Below, one piece after another: positions 6,278 through 11,324 of a stretch of DNA of 11,324 nt. A program made the translations under genes and the position numbers. The stretch is taken from the NCBI GenBank assembly GCA_030653405.1, contig JAURZO010000018.1:1-11324 (forward strand), read 5' to 3'. This DNA is from Zwartia sp. (GTDB lineage: Bacteria; Pseudomonadota; Gammaproteobacteria; Burkholderiales; Burkholderiaceae_B). The notes below the pieces were generated by a model. It was not told the DNA's origin and made no database searches. It saw only the letters and a program-made list of their open reading frames with translations. The number at the start of each line of letters is the position of its first letter. Positions within the stretch are counted from its first letter, which is position 1.

Positions 6278-7264
6278 TCAAGCACTCAACATATCGATCA
6301 CGACATTGCCGAGCACCTTACCTTGCTCCACAGCCTCGTGTGCAGCCACGATTTCTGAGAGCGCAAATCTTGCGCCGATCGCGTGCTTGAGTTTGCCAGA
6401 CGCAAGTAGCTCGCCAAGTCCCGCGAGTGCCACTTTGCGCTCTTCGGGTGTCAGGTCATATACGAGAAAGAACTGAAGACTCAAACTTGTGGTCAGACAC
6501 AACCTGAACGGTATAAGCGGAGGCTCAACCTGATTTGACCCAAAACATGCGACGGTGCCGTGTGGAGCCAGAGCGCCATCGCGCACAAGATCCGTCGTGG
6601 TCGAGAAGTCCATATCAATGATCGCATCCGCGCCGCGACCGCCAGTGAGCTCTTTGACACGTTGTGCGACAGGCTCGGTCTTGTAGTTGATCGTTTCTTT
6701 GACGCCCGCAGCGCGCGCATGCGCCGCTTTTGCCTCGGAGCTGATCGTACCAATCACTCGAGCGCCTTTAAGCGTTGCCATCTGCGCCGCATAGTGCCCA
6801 ACAGCCGAGGCCGCGCCAATGACTAAGATTGTTTTTCCTGCAATGTCACCGCATCTGCGTACGGCCTCAAAAGCCGTCAGACCCGGGATCCCCATGCAAG
6901 CTGCACCATCAAAATCAACATGCTCCGGCAATGTAACGGCCTGCTCTTGTGGCAGGGCCACATACTGAGCCGCTGTGCCGAATGGCCGTTGAAACTGTGC
7001 ATTCCAGAGCCAGACTCGCTCACCGAGTCGCTCTTTGGACACGCCGGGACCCACCTGGTCAATGACACCCCCAGCATCGCTATGGGGAATGATACGAGGA
7101 TCATTGATCGGTCGATTCCGTCGAGATTTCACATCTGAAGGATTCACGCCTGATGCGTGAATTTTGACTCGGACTTCGCCAGGACCAGCCTCTGGAGTGG
7201 GAAGCTCACCCACCTTTAGTACGTCACGGGCTTCACCATTCTTTACGTACCAAGCTCCAAGCAT
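6278..7264 (-). CDS. NADPH:quinone reductase-like medium-chain oxidoreductase (zeta-crystallin type)
   Basis: A 328-residue cytosolic member of the MDR superfamily, quinone oxidoreductase branch, which lacks the zinc ligands of alcohol dehydrogenases. The GroES-like N-terminal domain carries GEVRVKIHASGVNPSD (29-44), H61 in IIPHSDAGG, and FGTAAQY (95-101). The Rossmann domain has VIGAASAVGHYAAQMA (148-163) in place of the more common GA(S/A)GGVG pattern, then ISSEAKAAHARAAG (174-187), INYK (192-195) and the strand GADAIIDMD (211-219). Members use NADPH to reduce quinones or alpha,beta-unsaturated carbonyls. The ATG at 7264 is supported by AGGA 7 nt upstream (7272-7275). It lies 62 bp downstream of the small secreted protein gene on the same strand and may share its transcript. 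The specific substrate cannot be named. Confidence 0.88.
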   Translation of the reverse strand: MLGAWYVKNGEARDVLKVGELPTPEAGPGEVRVKIHASGVNPSDVKSRRNRPINDPRIIPHSDAGGVIDQVGPGVSKERLGERVWLWNAQFQRPFGTAAQYVALPQEQAVTLPEHVDFDGAACMGIPGLTAFEAVRRCGDIAGKTILVIGAASAVGHYAAQMATLKGARVIGTISSEAKAAHARAAGVKETINYKTEPVAQRVKELTGGRGADAIIDMDFSTTTDLVRDGALAPHGTVACFGSNQVEPPLIPFRLCLTTSLSLQFFLVYDLTPEERKVALAGLGELLASGKLKHAIGARFALSEIVAAHEAVEQGKVLGNVVIDMLSA

Positions 7265-7326
7265 TGCCTCATCCTATGTGATTCTTATTGCGGTTCGGCC
7301 TAACCAAAGCCAGTATTTAAATAAAA

Positions 7327-7698
7327 CTAATTCACGCAGGTCTGCTGATATTGCACCAGTCTGCCGTACTGATCATAAACAGGGATCTGCGCTGTCCGGC
7401 AAGGAACTGGCAGCGAATAATACTGCCCATAAGGTGGCACCGCGGGAGGATATACATTCACAACGCGGGGATACACCACTGGTGGCGGCGCAACATAGCG
7501 GTTGTACTGACTACCCACGCCAATCACGACGCCAACAGCCGCACCAATCGCTGCCGCATTCCAAGCATTGAAATTTTGCCCTTGGTAATAACCATGCGAG
7601 TGCACGTGACGATGCTTATTGGGGCGCGCATGTGCAGGGGCTAGTGCAGAAGCAGTAAGCGCCACTGCGGCAACCGCCAGTGTGATGGACTTCTTCAT
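7327..7698 (-). CDS. Small secreted His-, Pro- and Tyr-rich protein of unknown function
   Basis: A 123-residue protein I cannot assign to a named family. An N-terminal signal peptide is clear: MKKS, a hydrophobic stretch of Ala, Val and Leu (about 5-20), and the cleavage motif AHA after residue 24. The start of the mature part is basic and His-rich (KHRHVHSHG, 28-36). A glycine-zipper-like hydrophobic segment AAIGAAVGVVIGVG (49-62) follows, then a Pro/Tyr/Val-rich region (66-98). The C-terminal part has two cysteines, C100 and C121, which could form a disulfide in the periplasm. The start is ATG 7698, with AAGGAG at 7705-7710 spaced 6 nt; an in-frame TTG one codon earlier is badly spaced. The features suggest an envelope protein, and the His cluster could bind metal, but that is inference. 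Confidence 0.75.
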   Translation of the reverse strand: MKKSITLAVAAVALTASALAPAHARPNKHRHVHSHGYYQGQNFNAWNAAAIGAAVGVVIGVGSQYNRYVAPPPVVYPRVVNVYPPAVPPYGQYYSLPVPCRTAQIPVYDQYGRLVQYQQTCVN

Positions 7699-7704
7699 CA
7701 ATGA

Positions 7705-7710
7705 CTCCTT
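7705..7710 (-). promoter_or_regulatory. Strong Shine-Dalgarno of the small secreted protein gene
   Basis: AAGGAG on the minus strand lies 6 nt before ATG 7698 and decides that start over the TTG at 7701. Confidence 0.75.
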
Positions 7711-7797
7711 AGAGTATTACAACCAGATCATCACGGTTCGAACGATTTTAGCGATTAATCACTAGCAATTAGTTTACGGCGAAAATAGAAGGCGTGC

Positions 7798-7815
7798 TGC
7801 CCGCTCACGCGGGTA
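7798..7815. terminator. GC-rich hairpin, weak terminator candidate
   Basis: TGCCCGC (7798-7804) and GCGGGTA (7809-7815) form a 7-bp stem, including one G-T wobble, with a TCAC loop. It lies about 185 bp beyond the hydratase stop. The nearest T-rich stretch on the minus strand (TATTTT) begins roughly a dozen bases later, so it could end the TRAP/hydratase transcript only weakly. Confidence 0.3.
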
Positions 7816-7999
7816 TAGCCTTATGGCCATCAACATTGCGACAATCGCCAAGATGATCATGACCAGTCGACGAAAACAACCGACACAAGCGAGCTCATCG
7901 CAGTCGACTCACCGTACAACGGCTAAGACCCCAATACCTCTCAAAAGTTCAACAGCACTGTACGCGCCCCAACTCCAGCACCAATTTAAATGTAATGAC

Positions 8000-8794
8000 C
8001 TACGACTTAAGCTCATCTGGTACCCAGTCTGGCCAGCGCTTTTCAATAAACGCGTTCACGCCCTCGCGTGCAGGGCTGTCAACGCGGGGGGCAAACTGTT
8101 CTAGTTTGGCGGTGAGCTGCGCATGATCGAGCTCGCCCCCAGGCAACGACTTGAGCATTTCCCGTGTCAGGCGAACAGCGTTGGGCTCCGTCAGCATCAA
8201 ATGTCCAAGCACGGCATTAATCCGAGCATCAAGCTCTGAAGCTTCGCAAATCTCCTGAAGCAGACCCATTCGCCACGCCTCAGCAGCGGGAAATGTCTCA
8301 CCCATCATTAACCAACGCCCTGCGGTGCGAGCGCCAATGGCACGACTCAAGTAGGGTGCGACGAGCTGGGGCACGAGTCCCAAGCCCGTTTCTGGCTGAC
8401 TAAACTCGGCATCATGACTCGCAAAAGCCATATCGCAGGCCGCCACCAAACCAATCCCCGCACCAATGCAATGCCCGTTCACCCTAGCAATCACCGGTAC
8501 AGGCGAGCAGTCAATCGTCTTCAGTAAATGCGCTAAAGCCCGCGCAGGCGCTTGACTTGAATGTCCGCCCTGCTCCCAATAGCGTTGGTACCAGGCGAGA
8601 TCTACACCCGCACAAAACGCATCGCCTCTTGAAGCCAGCACGACGGCAACCGTTTCTGGATCATGACTTGAATCATGAATGGCTTGCGTGAGTTGCGCCA
8701 CCATCTCTTCGTTGAGCGCATTGTGAATCTCTGGCCGATTCAACCAGACAACGGCAACACGCGAACCGTGAACAACTTCAATCATCTGCGACAT
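8000..8794 (-). CDS. Enoyl-CoA hydratase/isomerase family protein, LiuC (methylglutaconyl-CoA hydratase)-like
   Basis: A 264-residue cytosolic crotonase-fold enzyme acting on acyl-CoA thioesters. Oxyanion-hole elements are FCAGVDL (60-66) and the GAGIGL loop (111-116). The catalytic glutamate of the SQPETGLGLVP block is E135. The first of the two ECH glutamates (rat Glu144) is absent; the position lies in GIGLVAA, as in LiuC-type hydratases. The following stretch VAPYLSRAIGARTAGRW (145-161) also resembles LiuC. The ATG at 8794 lies 2 nt after the TAA of the TRAP large permease gene and has no ribosome binding site at proper spacing, so it is probably translated by coupling to that gene. None of the other leucine-degradation genes (liuA, liuB, liuD, liuE) are here, so a role tied to the imported substrate is as likely as one in leucine breakdown. 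Confidence 0.85.
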   Translation of the reverse strand: MSQMIEVVHGSRVAVVWLNRPEIHNALNEEMVAQLTQAIHDSSHDPETVAVVLASRGDAFCAGVDLAWYQRYWEQGGHSSQAPARALAHLLKTIDCSPVPVIARVNGHCIGAGIGLVAACDMAFASHDAEFSQPETGLGLVPQLVAPYLSRAIGARTAGRWLMMGETFPAAEAWRMGLLQEICEASELDARINAVLGHLMLTEPNAVRLTREMLKSLPGGELDHAQLTAKLEQFAPRVDSPAREGVNAFIEKRWPDWVPDELKS

Positions 8795-8796
8795 AT

Positions 8797-10767
8797 TTAT
8801 TTGTAAAGAACCTCAGGCAACCACAACCCAATCGCGGGGAACATGTAAAGAAGGAAGATCGCGAAAATCTGGATCCCCATAAAGGGCAACATACCTAAAA
8901 AGATCTGATTCAACGAGACGTGAGGCGGCGATACGCCTTTTAAATAAAACGCGGCCATCGCAACAGGTGGCGACAAGAACGCCGTTTGTAAATTCAAGGC
9001 GACCAACAAGCCGAAAAATAACGGATCGATGTTGAACTGAGCGAGCAACGGTACAAAAATGGGCATAAAGATCACAATGATCTCTGTCCACTCGAGCGGC
9101 CAACCCAATACGAAAATCAGAATTTGCGCCAAAAGCATAAATTCCACGGGAGTCAGCCCCAATGACAACACCCACTCCTCAATAATCCTCTGACCACCAA
9201 GTAAAGCAAAGGCTGCTGAAAAAATCGACGACCCCACAAAAAGCCAACATACCATCGCACTCGTTTTGGCGGTCAGGAATGTCGACTCCTTCAGAACATC
9301 CATATTGAGTCGACCATAACCCAGTGCAAGCAACGCCCCCCCGAGTGCCCCCATTGCCGCCGCCTCACTCGGCGTTGCCAAACCAAAACCGATAGAACCG
9401 AGCACGGCGCCAATCAGCACCGACAAGGGAAAAAAGGATCCCATCAACATTTTGAATACTTCTAGCCGCGCCCATGTCAGCGTCACATAAAACACCAACA
9501 TGATCAAGGCGGCAATACCGAGATATATCCAATAGCCATCTGGAACAGGCAAACGTTCGACGGCCCCTCCTGGTTGCGCTTCCTGTTGCGCCTGGGCAGG
9601 CGGTGCTGACAACGCAGACGTGCCAGAAGTTGAAGCATTCAGTGGCTCACCAGACGAAGGCAGTTCGGATAAACCAGTCGGTGGTGCAGCGAGTCCGCTA
9701 GGTGGCTCCGCTAACCCTGAGGGCGGTTCCGCCAAACCGGAGCCTGAGCCCGACAGATTGCTCGATAACTGCAACTCTGCCGGAATCTCGAATACTTCTT
9801 TAGGTTCTGTGGCGACGCGATAAATCACCAAGGACAAAAACACGGTCACGAGGAGGGGCAACATCACCGCCAGCGCATTGCGATTCATGTACTGCCGTGT
9901 CACGGCCTGACCCGACGAGGGCTTGAAAAAATTAGCGAGTAAACCCGTCGCAGCCAGCGTAAAACCTTGCGACTTAATCGCTGCCGACCCTGCCGGCAAA
10001 GGAATGTCACGATCCTTGGCAGACAGAGGAGGCGCCATATCTGGCCATATTTTGGCCACCAGCATCACATAACTTGCATAAAGAACCGCCAGGCCGATGC
10101 CAGGCAACAAGGCACCCGCATACAGCTTGACCACTGAAGTCCCGGTTGTCGCGCCATACACGATCAACAGTACCGAGGGTGGGATCAAAATCCCCAAACA
10201 TCCGCCGGCTGTAATCACACCCGCAGTCAGACGAACGCTATACCCGGCCTTGAGCATGGCGGGCATGGCCAGCAAGCCCATCAGCGTGACCACTGCGCCC
10301 ACAATGCCCGTGGCCGTCGCAAAAATTGCGCAAGTAATTAGAGTAGCAATCGCAAGCGAACCAGGCAGCCGCGCCAAAGCAAGGTGCAACGACCTGAACA
10401 GCTTTTCAATCAAGTTTGCGCGTTCAACCAAATAGCCCATGAAGACAAAGAGCGGGATCGATATCAACGCATCGTTGGTCATGGTGGCGTAGGTACGCTG
10501 AACCATCAGCGTGAGGGTCTGGTTAATCGCCTTACCCGACATTTCAGGAGACTGAAGGATATAAGCCAAAAACGTAAAGATCACGCCCATACCCATCAGC
10601 GTGAAGGCGGTCGGAAAACCCAGCATAATCGCGACAACGATCAGCGCAAGCATGATCAGTCCGATATGCCCAGTCTGCAGCGCACCCCAAGGTGTTAGAA
10701 AGATAATCAGCATCACGACAATCGCGATACAACTAAAACCAAACCATATTGCCTTTGGCAGCTTCAT
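8797..10767 (-). CDS. TRAP transporter large permease (DctM / FcbT3 type) with an extra insert
   Basis: A 656-residue inner-membrane protein, the ion-coupled channel of a TRAP importer, well above the roughly 420-430 residues of a plain DctM. The first DctM half spans about 30-245, with GFPTAFTLMGMG (50-61), SIPLFVFMGYLVERA (103-117) and GCLGILIPPSVLLIVYG (189-205). The second half spans about 440-650, with FGLATPSEAAAMGALG (461-476), LGWPLEWTEIIVIFMPIF (554-571) and NLQTAFLSPPVAMAAFYLKG (592-611). Between them is an insert of about 190 residues: a soluble part, a hydrophobic segment at 297-316, a Pro/Ser/Gly-rich linker (320-410) with a 7-residue repeat, and another hydrophobic segment at 412-430. 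Long permeases occur in the mannitol/chloroaromatic (COG4664) branch. The ATG overlaps the small permease stop by 4 bp (ATGA), with AAGGGG 8 nt upstream. Substrates of this branch include 2-oxo acids, lactate and chlorobenzoates; the substrate here is unknown. Confidence 0.9.
   Translation of the reverse strand: MKLPKAIWFGFSCIAIVVMLIIFLTPWGALQTGHIGLIMLALIVVAIMLGFPTAFTLMGMGVIFTFLAYILQSPEMSGKAINQTLTLMVQRTYATMTNDALISIPLFVFMGYLVERANLIEKLFRSLHLALARLPGSLAIATLITCAIFATATGIVGAVVTLMGLLAMPAMLKAGYSVRLTAGVITAGGCLGILIPPSVLLIVYGATTGTSVVKLYAGALLPGIGLAVLYASYVMLVAKIWPDMAPPLSAKDRDIPLPAGSAAIKSQGFTLAATGLLANFFKPSSGQAVTRQYMNRNALAVMLPLLVTVFLSLVIYRVATEPKEVFEIPAELQLSSNLSGSGSGLAEPPSGLAEPPSGLAAPPTGLSELPSSGEPLNASTSGTSALSAPPAQAQQEAQPGGAVERLPVPDGYWIYLGIAALIMLVFYVTLTWARLEVFKMLMGSFFPLSVLIGAVLGSIGFGLATPSEAAAMGALGGALLALGYGRLNMDVLKESTFLTAKTSAMVCWLFVGSSIFSAAFALLGGQRIIEEWVLSLGLTPVEFMLLAQILIFVLGWPLEWTEIIVIFMPIFVPLLAQFNIDPLFFGLLVALNLQTAFLSPPVAMAAFYLKGVSPPHVSLNQIFLGMLPFMGIQIFAIFLLYMFPAIGLWLPEVLYK
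9658..9741 (-). repeat. Four in-frame 21-bp units encoding SGLAEPP-type repeats in the TRAP permease
   Basis: Residues 343-370 read SGLAEPP, SGLAEPP, SGLAAPP, TGLSELP. Units 1 and 2 are identical in protein but differ synonymously in six of seven codons, so this is an old repeat held at the amino acid level rather than a recent duplication. It lies in the flexible extramembrane linker between two extra hydrophobic segments. Confidence 0.85.
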
Positions 10768-11324
10768 TTCGCATGCCCCTTACCTACGACATACTGGTCG
10801 AGGGATTGGATATCTTCATCTTTGACGTGCACCAGCTCTTTGAGTTTTTCCACATCGACCTCTTGCACATCCGCCTCGCGCTCGGGCCACTGGCCATTGC
10901 GCAGACACATCACGCATCGGGCGATTTCGGCAAATCCCTGCAGCAGCAGAAAAAAGCCAGCCACAGGAATGACTGATTTAAACGGGTAAATGGGCGGGCC
11001 GTCCGCCATGAGCGATGAGTGCTCGTTGATCGCGATCGAGTCTGCGGCGAACGTCCATCCTGCCCACACCATGGCGCTCACCCCCGGGACAAAGAAAAGG
11101 ACATACAGCACAAGATCAATCCACGCCTGTCCTCTGGGAGGTAAATAACCGTAAAGAATGTCACCGCGCACATGACCATTTTTCGCAAGCGTATAGGCGC
11201 CCGCCATCATGAACATGGTGCCGTAGTACATGATCTGCAGATCAAAGGCCCACGAACTAGGTTGATTAAACAAATATCGCGCCACGACCTCCCAGGAGAC
11301 ATGCAAGGTAAGCACCACAATCAA
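10764..11324 (-). CDS. TRAP transporter small permease (DctQ / FcbT2 type), N-terminus beyond the window
   Basis: The reading frame enters from the right edge; the visible 186 residues lack the extreme N-terminus, probably part of the first membrane helix, and the first visible codon (TTG, Leu) is not a start. DctQ forms the small membrane subunit that pairs with the large permease. Visible marks are WEVVARYLF (11-19), the AYTLAKNGHVRGDILY block (43-58) and YPFKSVIPVAGFFLLLQG (113-130), which match the mannitol/chloroaromatic-type small permease group (COG4665). Hydrophobic segments fall at about 31-46, 68-92 and 116-138. The C-terminal 40 residues are highly charged and acidic, probably a cytoplasmic tail. 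It overlaps the large permease gene by 4 bp. The periplasmic binding protein gene is not in the window and may lie further upstream. Confidence 0.85.
   Translation of the reverse strand: MIVVLTLHVSWEVVARYLFNQPSSWAFDLQIMYYGTMFMMAGAYTLAKNGHVRGDILYGYLPPRGQAWIDLVLYVLFFVPGVSAMVWAGWTFAADSIAINEHSSLMADGPPIYPFKSVIPVAGFFLLLQGFAEIARCVMCLRNGQWPEREADVQEVDVEKLKELVHVKDEDIQSLDQYVVGKGHAK
10776..10781 (-). promoter_or_regulatory. Shine-Dalgarno of the TRAP large permease gene
   Basis: AAGGGG on the minus strand lies inside the small permease gene, 8 nt before ATG 10767. It supports that start and independent initiation despite the 4-bp overlap. Confidence 0.6.

Larger units (their letters stand above)
7702..7999. 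other. Gene-poor interval with a hairpin, ATTTAAAT and a tiny open frame
   Basis: These 298 bp separate the secreted-protein gene from the hydratase gene. They contain a GC-rich hairpin (7798-7815), ATTTAAAT at 7984-7991 just past the hydratase stop, and GGTTCGAAC near 7735-7743. On the minus strand a 28-codon frame (7774-7860) could encode MIILAIVAMLMAIRLYPRER and eight more residues, a hydrophobic segment with a basic tail. It has no ribosome binding site and uses rare codons, so it is not called as a gene. A plus-strand frame from 7823 runs into the hydratase gene antisense and looks spurious. No clear promoter was found. Confidence 0.4.

Noticed and set aside
7731..7745. GGTTCGAAC resembling a tRNA T-loop
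   Set aside because: The flanking bases do not form a 5-bp T-stem and no acceptor or anticodon arms can be drawn on either strand; it is only a short palindrome.
7823..8104. Plus-strand open frame of 93 codons
   Set aside because: It runs antisense into the hydratase gene, is low-complexity (Ser/Thr/Gln/Lys-rich) and has no recognisable domain or ribosome binding site.
9620..9823. Plus-strand open frame rich in Gly, Ser and Pro over the TRAP permease repeat
   Set aside because: It is the antisense reading of the SGLAEPP repeat region; the DctM frame on the other strand is clearly the coding one.

Overview
The window looks like chromosomal DNA from a betaproteobacterium, most likely Burkholderiales (Alcaligenaceae-like). 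This is inferred from moderate G+C (low 50s % by eye), close gene packing, and families typical of that group: BKACE cleavage enzymes, a TRAP transporter of the mannitol/chloroaromatic (FcbT2/FcbT3) type, a YibF-like GST and a LiuC-like hydratase. The genus is a guess. I see no rRNA, tRNA, CRISPR array, insertion sequence or phage gene.

Layout, left to right. (1) 97-3262, minus strand, read right to left: a 3-hydroxyacyl-CoA dehydrogenase-family enzyme, a BKACE (DUF849) beta-keto acid cleavage enzyme, and an M20 amidohydrolase. The first two fit as consecutive steps: oxidise a 3-hydroxy acid, then cleave the beta-keto acid with acetyl-CoA. (2) 3360-4790, minus strand: a YibF-like glutathione S-transferase followed by an HmuV-type heme ABC ATPase with no permease or binding protein beside it. 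(3) 5049-6197, plus strand: an FMN-dependent 2-hydroxy acid dehydrogenase (lactate/mandelate family). It is divergent from the GST across 258 bp that hold a 13-bp inverted repeat matching the GntR/FadR-type operator pattern. A near-symmetrical hairpin lies between its 3' end and the convergent next gene. (4) 6278-7698, minus strand: a zeta-crystallin-like quinone oxidoreductase and, upstream of it, a small secreted His/Pro/Tyr-rich protein of unknown function. (5) 8000-11324, minus strand: a tightly coupled operon of a TRAP small permease (cut by the window edge), a large permease with an unusual insert, and a crotonase-family hydratase.

The common theme is uptake and breakdown of small organic acids: TRAP import, CoA-ester hydration, 2-hydroxy and 3-hydroxy acid oxidation, and beta-keto acid cleavage. 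No substrate can be read from the sequence. No wholly new system is evident. The points most worth a second look are the BKACE/dehydrogenase/amidohydrolase cluster of unknown substrate, the degenerate SGLAEPP repeat in the TRAP permease insert, the active-site Tyr-to-Phe change in the 2-hydroxy acid dehydrogenase, and four copies of the palindrome ATTTAAAT, all between genes.
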